Shown: positions 45,401 to 57,400 of the stretch, in pieces
Numbering within the stretch: the first letter of the stretch is position 1
How the letters are laid out: every line of letters begins with the position of its first letter
Assembly (NCBI RefSeq): GCF_905220565.1
Contig: NC_059418.1
Location: 11,151,441 to 11,215,440 of the forward strand
Direction: 5' to 3'
DNA: 64,000 nucleotides
Source: Melitaea cinxia
Taxonomy: Eukaryota > Arthropoda > Insecta > Lepidoptera > Nymphalidae
Position numbers and translations under genes: made by a program
The notes under the pieces: generated by a model
What the model saw: only the letters and a program-made list of their open reading frames with translations
Told to the model about the DNA's origin: nothing
Databases searched by the model: none

Positions 45401-48400
45401 TGTGCACCTTGCAGACGACGCAGCGGTAGAGCTGCGTGGCGTGGTTGTGCATGTGGCGCGTGAGCGAGTGCGCGTGCGAGAAGCGCTTGCCGCACTGCGC
45501 GCAGGCGTGCGGCAGGTGACGTAGTGAGGGTGCGTCAGTGTGACGGTGTGTGTGTGTGTGTGTGTGTGTGTGCACCTTGCAGACGACGCAGCGGTAGAGC
45601 TGCTTGGCGTGGTTGTGCATGTGGCGCGTGAGCGAGTGCGCGTGCGAGAAGCGCTTGCCGCACTGCGCGCAGGCGTGCGGCAGGTGACGTAGTGAGGGTG
45701 CGTCAGTGTGACGGTGTGTGTGTGTGTGTGTGTGTGTGTGCACCTTGCAGACGACGCAGCGGTAGAGCTGCTTGGCGTGGTTGTGCATGTGGCGCGTGAG
45801 CGAGTGCGCGTGCGAGAAGCGCTTGCCGCACTGCGCGCAGGCGTGCGGCAGGTGACGTAGTGAGGGTGCGTCAGTGTGACGGTGTGTGTGTGTGTGTGTG
45901 TGTGTGCACCTTGCAGACGACGCAGCGGTAGAGCTGCTTGGCGTGGTTGTGCATGTGGCGCGTGAGCGAGTGCGCGTGCGAGAAGCGCTTGCCGCACTGC
46001 GCGCAGGCGTGCGGCAGGTGACGTAGTGAGGGTGCGTCAGTGTGACGGTGTGTGTGTGTGTGTGTGTGTGCACCTTGCAGACGACGCAGCGGTAGAGCTG
46101 CTTGGCGTGGTTGTGCATGTGGCGCGTGAGCGAGTGCGCGTGCGAGAAGCGCTTGCCGCACTGCGCGCAGGCGTGCGGCAGGTGACGTAGTGAGGGTGCG
46201 TCAGTGTGACGGTGTGTGTGTGTGTGTGTGTGTGCACCTTGCAGACGACGCAGCGGTAGAGCTGCTTGGCGTGGTTGTGCATGTGGCGCGTGAGCGAGTG
46301 CGCGTGCGAGAAGCGCTTGCCGCACTGCGCGCAGGCGTGCGGGGGGTGACGTAGTGAGGGTGCGTCAGTGTGACGGTGTGTGTGTGTGTGTGTGTGTGTG
46401 TGCACCTTGCAGACGACGCAGCGGTAGAGCTGCTTGGCGTGGTTGTGCATGTGGCGCGTGAGCGAGTGCGCGTGCGAGAAGCGCTTGCCGCACTGCGCGC
46501 AGGCGTGCGGCAGGTGACGTAGTGAGGGTGCGTCAGTGTGACGGTGTGTGTGTGTGTGTGTGTGTGCACCTTGCAGACGACGCAGCGGTAGAGCTGCTTG
46601 GCGTGGTTGTGCATGTGGCGCGTGAGCGAGTGCGCGTGCGAGAAGCGCTTGCCGCACTGCGCGCAGGCGTGCGGCAGGTGACGTAGTGAGGGTGCGTCAG
46701 TGTGACGGTGTGTGTGTGTGTGTGTGTGTGTGTGCACCTTGCAGACGACGCAGCGGTAGAGCTGCTTGGCGTGGTTGTGCATGTGGCGCGTGAGCGAGTG
46801 CGCGTGCGAGAAGCGCTTGCCGCACTGCGCGCAGGCGTGCGGCAGGTGACGTAGTGAGGGTGCGTCAGTGTGACGGTGTGTGTGTGTGTGTGTGTGTGCA
46901 CCTTGCAGACGACGCAGCGGTAGAGCTGCTTGGCGTGGTTGTGCATGTGGCGCGTGAGCGAGTGCGCGTGCGAGAAGCGCTTGCCGCACTGCGCGCAGGC
47001 GTGCGGCAGGTGACGCAGTGAGGGTGCGTCAGTGTGACGGTGTGTGTGTGTGTGCACCTTGCAGACGACGCAGCGGTAGAGCTGCTTGGCGTGGTTGTGC
47101 ATGTGGCGCGTGAGCGAGTGCGCGTGCGAGAAGCGCTTGCCGCACTGCGCGCAGGCGTGCGGCAGGTGACGTAGTGAGGGTGCGTCAGTGTGACGGTGTG
47201 TGTGTGTGTGTGTGTGTGCACCTTGCAGACGACGCAGCGGTAGAGCTGCTTGGCGTGGTTGTGCATGTGGCGCGTGAGCGAGTGCGCGTGCGAGAAGCGC
47301 TTGCCGCACTGCGCGCAGGCGTGCGGCAGGTGACGTAGTGAGGGTGCGTCAGTGTGACGGTGTGTGTGTGTGTGTGTGTGTGCACCTTGCAGACGACGCA
47401 GCGGTAGAGCTGCTTGGCGTGGTTGTGCATGTGGCGCGTGAGCGAGTGCGCGTGCGAGAAGCGCTTGCCGCACTGCGCGCAGGCGTGCGGCAGGTGACGC
47501 AGTGAGGGTGCGTCAGTGTGACGGTGTGTGTGTGTGTGTGTGTGTGCACCTTGCAGACGACGCAGCGGTAGAGCTGCTTGGCGTGGTTGTGCATGTGGCG
47601 CGTGAGCGAGTGCGCGTGCGAGAAGCGCTTGCCGCACTGCGCGCAGGCGTGCGGCAGGCGCGGCGCGGGCGCGGCGCCGTGCGCGTGCGTGCGATGGCGG
47701 CGCAGTTGCTCGTAGCGTGCGAACGACGCGCCGCACTCGGAACAGCGACCTGCAACACGAATATTTATTTCCAGTTTAGATGTCTGTCTTTGTTGGTCTC
47801 CCCACCGTGCCTCGGAGAGCACGTTAAGCCGTCGGTCCCGGTTGTTATCATAAATAACTGATAACGATCGTTACTCATAGTAGGGAGTATACCCGCCAAC
47901 CCGCACTGGAGCAGCGTGGTAGTTTAAGCTCCATTACTTCTCCTACATTAAGAAAGAGACCCATGCTCAGCAGTGGGAGGTTACAAAATGAATAGTAATT
48001 CGTGAGGAACACCAGTAAAGGTAAACCAACTGATTCTCGAACAAAAAGACCATTCAAAGACACACATAATACCGATCTAAAAAAAAAAACCTAAAGTGAC
48101 TACTTAATTGTAAAGCAAACAGAAAGACTGTTGAACAAAAACCCTATCCAACAATCTTGAGTTCAAGCAATTACGAGCAAACTGACTGTCCCCCAATAGA
48201 ACCCATCTGATTAAGTCCGAGTGTGTCGTGAGTAGCTATGCGACTACACATCACGGTCCAAGAGAAAAATTCCGAGCACATCGACGATCCAAGAGAAAAA
48301 TTCATCTAAGAAACTGTCTAAGTGTACGGAAACTACGTAACTGTCTGACGAATCTCCTTCTAACGACCAGACCAAGTTTGGAACTAATAGCTAACTATGT

Positions 48401-51400
48401 GACGGACAAATAAACTGAGTGTCCAATGAAAAAACACCCATCTAATAGAATTTCCAACTTTGCAAAGAATATATGCTTCAGTCAGCCTATTGCAGTTCGC
48501 TGCTGGACACAGGCCTCCCCAAGTTTGTGCCAGACATCCCGGTTTTACGCAATCCTCATCCAGCCTATACCGGCAATCTTACATAGATCGTCGGTCTAGC
48601 GGGCCGGAGGATGTCTCCCCTGCGTTTTCCAAGACTACTCTCTCTCGTCGTCTGCTCCAATGGCCATCGGTTCTACGACACCGGTGACCAGCCCACTACC
48701 ACTTAAACTTGCTAATTCTATGAGCTATGTTGGTTGTTTACTATTGTTCTCTCGCGGATAGTCTCATTTCTAATTCTCTCTTTGAGAGAAATCCCAAACA
48801 TAACCCGTTCCATTGCACGTTGAGCAACTTTAAACATGTGGACTCGTCCGTTCGTCACTGTCCATGTCTCGGCCCCGTATGTAAACACAGGGGCGCATTA
48901 CTTAAAGATTTTTGTCTTCAAGCATTGCGGAATCTTCGAAGTAAAAACTCGATGATGCCTGCCAAACATTGCCCAGCCCAACCGCATTCTCCTGTCGGCC
49001 TCCTTCTCGAAGTTCTTGCGGCCTAGATGGGTGATATGGCCGAGGTAAACATAATCCTTAACAACTTCGAGAAAGGTACCGTCGACCGATATCGGTTTCG
49101 GTATAACTTGGTTTTTAAACATTACTTTCGTTTTGTCCAAGTTCATACTGAAACCGACTCCTCGGGAGGACTCAATTAGGGCGCCCAGCATTTAGCTTAG
49201 CTCATCCAACGCCTCTGCAAATATGACGATATCGTCGACAAAATGAAGGTGCGAGATGTATTCACCGTTGACGTTAATGCCTCGTCTTCCTCCCCCAATC
49301 CAAGGTCTTTAAGATATCTTCTAGCGCAGTGTTAAACAGTTTCAGCGACACTACATCGCCCTTTCTGACCCTGCGACGAATGAAAATGGGTCTGGTCTGC
49401 TGGTCCTGGATGTTGACCTCGATATCTAGTCAGTCGATATGACATCTCTACAGAGAATCCAGGACAGCCCAGGTCTAAACAAAGTCAGAGGCTTTCTCGT
49501 AGTCGACAAATGCCACACACAGCGGCTGATTATACTCTTCGGTCTTTTGCATAATCTGCCGATCGACTGTATAGATGTGGTCTACGGTGCTGTAGCCATT
49601 TCGAAAGCCAGCTCCGATGACTGGAATTCGTCGATTCTAGTGGCGACATGATTCGCAACGACCCTGGAAAACAGCTTGTAGCTCAGAAAGGAGATCGATC
49701 TTGTAATTCGTCAAGAAAGAATTATCACCTCTTTTGTAGAATAGAACCGCCACACTCCAAGACTACGTCTCCGGAGTGGAACCTCGGTGGATGACGGCGT
49801 TTAACGCGTTTCGCTAAGGTTTTTAGGACAGGTCGTCCTGCGGCCAGAAGAAGCTCAGTCTTAACTCCGTCATCCCCCGGGGCCATCCCGTTTTTAAGCT
49901 GCTGACTTCGATATCCGGGATGTCCTCCAACAAATGGCGCAACAATGGTGCACGTGGATTTTTGGTGTCCCGAGTCTCAGGCTTGTATGGTCTCGACCAA
50001 TACAGCTGTCCTCGACCTATTTTCGGATCTGGGGCTAGACCAAACGGTTCTGCGATCCGCTGCCTTGAGCTTCGCAGGAAGGCTTCTCCTTAATTGTCTT
50101 TGGAAAACTTTTGACCCCCTATTCTGCTCTATAAGAGTTGTAATATTTATCGTATTACAGCAGCGGAGATCTCTGCCCATAAGTTTCCGTATCCTCTTGG
50201 GAAGACCCTACTGTTCGTCTTTTGAATAATTTGCCGAACAGTATGAATGTGGTCTAAGGAGCTGTAGCCATTTCGAAACCCAGCCTGCTCCGGTGGTTGG
50301 AATTCGTCAAGTCTTCTGGTGAGACGATTCGTAACAACCCTCTTAAACAGTTTATAGACGTGGCTCAGAAATGAGATCGGTCTGTAATTCTTCAACAGAG
50401 ACTTATCACCTCTCTTAAAGTACAGCACTACCTGGACCACTCCTGGACGACGCCCGTTAAAGTCTTGCCAAGGATTTTAGGGCAGGTTGCCCTGCGGCTT
50501 TAAAGAGCTCAGTGGTAACTCTGTCATCTCCCAGGGCTCTTCTACGCTAATCTCATCCTCTTCTAAGTCCGGGATACACTTCGAATAATGGCGCAACAAT
50601 AGTGCCCGTGGATCTTCGGTATCCCAAGTCGCAGGCTTGCACGCACTCGACGAGTACAGCTGTCCATAAAAATTCTCAACCTCTTCTCGGATCTGAGGGC
50701 GAAAGCAGACGGTTCTGCCATCCGCTGTTTTGAGCTTCGCAAGAAGGCTTCTCTCCAATGGTCTTTGGAAAACTTTGGACCCCCTTCTGCTCAATCAGAG
50801 TAGCAATCTCTCTCGTATTTGAGCAGCGGAGGTCTCGGCGTATAAGTTTTCGTTATCCTTTCGGAAAGAGTCCTCTGTTCTAGCGAAGCAGCCGGCAACT
50901 CGCGCCTCTGCCGCATCAGATCCAAGGCTTCAGGAGAAAGTTTGGTCTGCTTCGTTGACTTTCTTAATGGAAAGTGTCTGCGACCCAGTGTACACACCGT
51001 CTTCACCACGTTGTCGGTTATCTCGTCCACATCGCAAGTAGTTTCCAGCGAATCGAATCGGTTTTGGAGTTCCGATTGGAACTGCTCGGAGCCACATAGT
51101 ATTTGGGGCAGCGTAGGCCGGAGAGTAGATTTCATCAAGCGGGCCCGCTCTTTTCGGAGGCATATATTCAGAGTGCCCCGTAATAGCCGGCGGTCGCTGC
51201 AGGTGTTAAACCTGTTAACCACTGAGACATCTCTGAATATATGCCTTTTATCCACTATGATGAAATCTATCTCGTTCCGGGGCTTCGCCATGTCCACCTC
51301 CTTTGGGGCTTCTTCTCAAAAAATGTGTTCATCAAGAAGCCCCTCCGATTCGAGGAAGTTGACAAGCATCTGCCCCCTACGACTCCTGTGCCCCGATCCG

Positions 51401-54400
51401 TGTGGCCCGATTCTCGATCCGTCGCGGTCTTGTACTCCCACTTTAGCGTTGAAGAAAGCAACAACGCTGTAGAAAGTCGAAGTATTGCCATGTTTGGCAA
51501 TACTTCGACCCTTGTGATATCTACACACAAGTCTTCAACTTCATCGTCTGCCGAGTTCGGCGCATATACCTGTATGACTTTCAGGGAGTACCTGTCAGTG
51601 AGTTTAAGAGCCATTTCACAATTTTTCGCTCCGCAAGTTTAGGTAAATTTGGTCGCATCACGCGAGTCGTACGAGCCGCGCGATCTTTGTGCTACTTGGT
51701 GTGACAGCCAAAAAACCATCTTGATCTTTTTCTAATGTATAATACAAATCAATAAGTATGTTGTAAAATGTTTTTTACATAATTAATTTGTTAAAAATTT
51801 CAAGTATGTTATAAAACAACAGTCAATAAATTTAAAATAAAAATAAATTTTATGAAACATTTTTTTTTTATTTAGTTTTTTAAGTTTACGAATGAATCGA
51901 ATATTTACGATATAAATAAAATAGCATTATTTTACAGTAATTTTCGCATATTTTTATAAAAGTATCAAATGCGGTTTATCGCACTATAAACAACAGTCGC
52001 TTGGCGCGTGTGAGCGAAAGAGACGGCTGCGCAGAATTTGGCGTGGATCTTACCTCTAAGAGCGCTGGCACTCGACTGATTTACTTTTTATTTTTAATAC
52101 AAAAGGTATTAAAAATATAATAATATAATATTTTTTTTATGTTCTTATATGATGTAAGTTTACTTAAAATTCCTTTGTTTTCTAAGAAAAATATTACTTT
52201 ACAATGGTACTTATTTGGAAAATATTTGTAACTTTAAAATTTTACTACGGATTAACGGTGGTACAAATGGAAAAAAATCCGCATTATGTATCAACAAAAA
52301 CATATGCCACATATTACTATATTTTTATACAGTTTTAAGGTAGAGGTTATTTGTTGGATATAGTACAATAAAAACATTTGTTTATCTGTGCCCATCCACT
52401 CTAATTTATATTTTTGTATATGGTATCATTCACTGTTCTCTTGTCAGCGATGGCGACTAAAGATGTCTGTTAATTAATTGCTCTGCTGTGTATTTGCTTT
52501 TGTAAAGTCCGCGTGTACAGAATATAGTATAGAGAAGTTAGAAAATAAACGCCTATTATTAACCCAAACCCAATATTATTGAAAAATAGAACTTGAAAGT
52601 ATACATTTCGACCGTTTACCCAGGGAGTCGGCTGATAAAAAAGGTTAATAATTTTATACACATACACGCGCGCTAGCGCTCTTAGAGGTAAGGTCCACGC
52701 CAAATTCTGCGCAGCCGTCTCTTTCGCACACACGCGCCAAGCGCCTGTTGTTATAGCGGATAAAACGCATTTGATACTTTCATAATAAAATATAAATAAA
52801 ATAAACATATTACGAAAATGACTGTAAAATAATATAATGATAATTTCTGTAAACAAATGTATAATTTAATTTTCTTTTCTCACACTATCAATACAAATAG
52901 GCATTTCAATCTGTTTGTCTTGTTATTTGTTAATTAATATGTTTGTCGGTGTCGATGTCATAAAATGCTATTTTATTCATATCGTAAATATTAGATTCAT
53001 TCGTAAACTGAAAAAACTAAATCAATTTAAAAAAAATTGTTTCATAAAATTGATTTTTTATTTTTATTTTAAATTTATTGACTGTTGTTATTATAACATA
53101 CTTGAAATTTTTAACAAATTAATTATGTAAAAAACATTTTATACCATAGTTATTAATGTTTATTATACATTAAAAATGATCAAGATGGTCTTTTGGTTGT
53201 CACACTATACTTACTAGCACAAAGATCGCGCGGCTCGTACGATTCGCGCGATGCGACCAAATTTACCTAAACTTGCAGAGCGTAAAATTGTGAAATGGCT
53301 CTTAAAAAGCCAGCTATGGGATGCTTATCCAGCCATTGGTCGGCTTCAATAGTTCCAAGGTGGTAGTGGAACTACGGTATCCCTTTTTCGCTTCTTACAC
53401 ACCTATGAGAAGAGAGTCGGTGGCAGAATTCTAGACTGCCGTAGCCACACAGCTAATGTGTTTGCGTGACGGTAAACCCTTGTCTGTTCGAGAAAAAAAA
53501 TCCCGTCTGACAAACTGTCTGAACCTAGGGAGATTAGCTGAATGTACGACTGACAGATAAAACTGTTCGACAGAAGATCTCACCTGACAAGACTGTCGGA
53601 GAGCAGAAAGCTGACTTTATGATAGAAAAACCTGACTGTCTAACAAAAAAAACCCTATCTGACAGACGGCCCGAGTGCTTAGAGACTTACCACGTTACTG
53701 ACAAACTGAATCTGACCAAACGTTATCAGACAGACGGCCCGTCTATACGGAGATAAGATCATTCTGGGACTGGCCGACTAACCGACAAAATATCACATCT
53801 GACAGTGTAAAAAAATACAATCGAATTGAAAGCCTCCATTCGAAAACAGTTAAAAATATACCATTCGACAGAGTTAAGAGCTTTGTAGACAATTTCTATA
53901 TGGTACTAATGTGTAATATTGCAAAGAAACATGATTATTTATATCTTACTTCAATTAAGAACGTTTCCACGTTCTCAGTGAACGTCTATTTTAGAATAAT
54001 TTGGAAACAATATGGTCTCAAATGGTATATTTAAAAAAAAATCACAATCAAATATTTTAAACTTATTTCCCGACAGAAAGATATGATGGACAAAAAGACC
54101 GTCCCTCTGAGGTTTACTGAGAAAATACACAGCCGTTTGTTTGTTACAAAACAAAAAAAAATGATTTTATGAAGTATAAGTACATTTTCAAGCAACACAC
54201 AATATTATATGTTTAATATAAATCCATCATCAACATTAACTAACAATACTACTCAATTAGAACACAGTCTACTCAGTAGACCACCGGTCTACTCAGTAGA
54301 CCGTTGTATATATAGTATTAGACTCACCCGCACGCTCATCGGCTGTATGCGTACGATCGTGTGCGGCGAGCTCCGCATCGTCCTCAAAGCACTTTCTACA

Positions 54401-57400
54401 TACTTCACAGCGGACCGTCATAGAACCCCTGTGTACTTCAGCCCTGTAACGAAATGTATTTATGAAAAAATTGTTTAGTTATGGTTTTTCAGTAGACCTT
54501 TTAAATATAAAAAAAAAATGCTATAAATTATTTTATTTCTAATAAAGTATAATATGTATATGTATGTATATAAAGGAAGATATTCCTTTGAGTTTGTATA
54601 TTTGTATAGTACCTTTTTATAGCAGTAGTAATATGCATTGTTTTATAAAGAGATTATTGACACTTCATAATAGTCACATATAAAAAAGAAATATTTAATT
54701 TTAATTTTATGTACAGGAATTGGTAAATATCTTTAAATGTCGTTTCTTTGTTTTTTCAGGTAGGTTAGGGTTTTTATGTTTTATTTTTGTATCATAATGT
54801 ATAAAGAAAAGTTATATAATAAAATCTTTGTTTTTTTCAGAGCAACACATTGTATAATTTTCCGATTCCAATTTTAAGCAGTCAACTAATGTCTTATATG
54901 TATAATTATGTTTTAACAAGATTATGTTCTATTCAATAGGCGCTAGTCTTTTCAATAGACCAAAAACTTAAATATGTTCTAAAATATCGATTATAAATAT
55001 AAAATTTTAAACACTCATTGACGATAGTAAAAATCCACTCAGCGAAGCATCGGTCATCTCAGTAAACCAAAACAAATTACTAACATAATTAAGCTAACAA
55101 TATTAATCTTAAATCATTTAAGCGTATAAATTAAAAAAAAATCAAAATAAACAAGACTACTACTCAATCGAACCACGGTCTACTCAGTAGACCGTTGGTC
55201 TTTCCAGTAGACCAAGTCTAAAAAAACACTAACTTGTGCTCCCAAAGCTTCTCACGGCGGTTGAAGGTCTCATTACAGCAGTCGCACTCGTAGCGATCAG
55301 AGGACCGAGTGCGAGACCTAGAGTTGCCTCCACCCTTGTTCTGATGGACGCGTCTGTGTATTCTGTTGGAAGAAAAACAAGGAGCTTACTTAAGACCACA
55401 CGACCGAAGTAAAAACTTCTTTAGCTACATCTAACTTATATCTCGCTCTTAAATTCTGTTCGCCTCGCCCGATCACACTTTTCGTAACGCTCTCGTCACG
55501 CATTCACCAGCTAACTCCCCAAGTCGAGCGAGTGCAAAGAAGTTGTACTTCAAAAAAATTAATAAAATAATAATATACTTGCAATACCCGTGCGAATAAT
55601 TCGCACTAAATAAATATAAATATCTACACAATACACACACGGTCGTCTGTTCCTAAAGTGAGCAACTTAATGCTTGTGTTATAGGTAACAACCGACTGGT
55701 ATATAGCTACATTTTTTTTTTTTCGATAAACATACTTATAAATAATACATATATAAATATATAAATAAATATTTATATTACACCCAGACTCGGGATGGGA
55801 ATCGAACCCACAACCCTCGGAGCAGAAAGCAGGGTCACTGCAAACTGCGCCAACGGGCAGTCAAGCAATAAATAAAAAATTTACCGCCCGTCAATCGTGT
55901 TGACGCTGTTTCAAAATTAAAGACGTCACATACATAATTTTAGTAATTAATTAATTTACAAAAACAAAAGCAATAATATTTTTTTTTAGTTGTGATTACG
56001 GTAGAGGAAGCGATTACTTTATAAAATATATTATTTATTAAGAGTAGTTGTGACGTCTTTTCTAAAAAGGGAGGCAAACACTAAGCCTTAGCGTATTAAT
56101 AAAGGTATTTGATATTAATAATTTTCCATACATAAATTAAATCAAATCAAATAATAAACTAATTGAAACAACAGACGTTGCCCTGTCTCAACTGTCGAAC
56201 GCAAGAATTAAAAAAAAAAAATTATAAATTTAAATATTCTTAAATTTCTGTTTCTCTAGAATCTTCTACAAATTTTTAGAAAACGACTTCAATTACATCG
56301 ACAAGTAATATAACGTAGGTCGACGAGAAAACTACTGCGTGGCTACGGTACTAAAGAAATATAGCCAACCCTTCTCTTCCCGTGGGTGTCGTAAGAGGCG
56401 ACTAAGGGATAACACAGTTCCACTACCAGCTTGGAACTCAAAAAGCCAACCGATGGCGGGATAACCATCCAACTGCTGGCTTTGAAATACACAGAACCAC
56501 AAGAAACGCACCGCCTTACAATTAAAAAAAAATCATCGATATTGATCCACACAGGTGAAAAGTTCTGAGGTAACATACATTTAAAAAAAAATACAATCTA
56601 AATGAGAACCTCCTCCTTTTTTGGAAGTCGGCTAAATAAATACTTACTTGAGAGTAACCCTCGTTGAATACCACTTTCTACACAGATGACATTGAAAACT
56701 TTTATCGGCCGACTCGTTCTCGGATTCACTTATTTCATCCTGTGCCGGAATCGGCTCGACCGGACCGTTCCGTTCCGGATCGGAATCCGAACCGGAGTCC
56801 GTGTTCGTGCCGGATTGGAGGCTGTACGACCAGGCGCCGAAAGATCTACTGCAATAGAGAGAAGGCAAATAAAATTCAAAATTTGATCGTTCAAACTGGT
56901 GATGTAAATGTGAATAATTTCTATGTCTAAAGAATGTCTCCTACACCTAATCAGCGAAAGTCAGCACAACGCCCCTCCCCCTATGCTTACGTTGTTTTTC
57001 CGCGATGGACTCCTAAACTACTAAACCGATTTTAATGAAATTTTGCACAGATACGTAACTTTGTCCAACTTAAAAGCTAGGCTATATTTTATTTTGATAT
57101 ATATAATTATGTTAACGAAAAAAAAAAAATAACGCGGCACGAAGTTAGTTGGTATTCTTAATCTATTCAGAAATAATAAATAAATATTGGTGACGTAACC
57201 AGACTAGACCCCACCGGTCCCCATGTGATCAAAAATAAGCACCACAAAGGACCCCCCCCCCCCGTTCGGTGTTTACGTAATACTTGAATGACCCAACAAT
57301 AAGATTAGTAACATACATACATACATACATACATACATAAAAAATATTTATATCAATCTAAAGGTGAAGAACTCACCTATCGTCCTCAACACTGTTCGCC

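Noticed and set aside
44055..46325. Long minus-strand open frame of 756 codons, and several overlapping ones between 42346 and 47822
   Set aside because: They are read-throughs of the tandem exon/intron array and change register with the TG-run length. They include intronic sequence after perfect donors, and the two flanking exons join in phase without them.
43014..47658. Regular repeats with near-constant spacing that superficially resemble a CRISPR array
   Set aside because: The units are over 150 bp, the spacers are not unique, the sequence encodes a zinc finger, and the genome is eukaryotic.
52470..52856. Open frame of 128 codons inside the foldback element
   Set aside because: Low-complexity, hydrophobic AT-rich translation, with no transposase motif; part of it overlaps an inverted arm.
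56664..56930. Plus-strand open frames antisense to a zinc-finger exon
   Set aside because: The minus-strand reading gives a correct half finger, correct splice sites and matching phases; the plus frame is its shadow.
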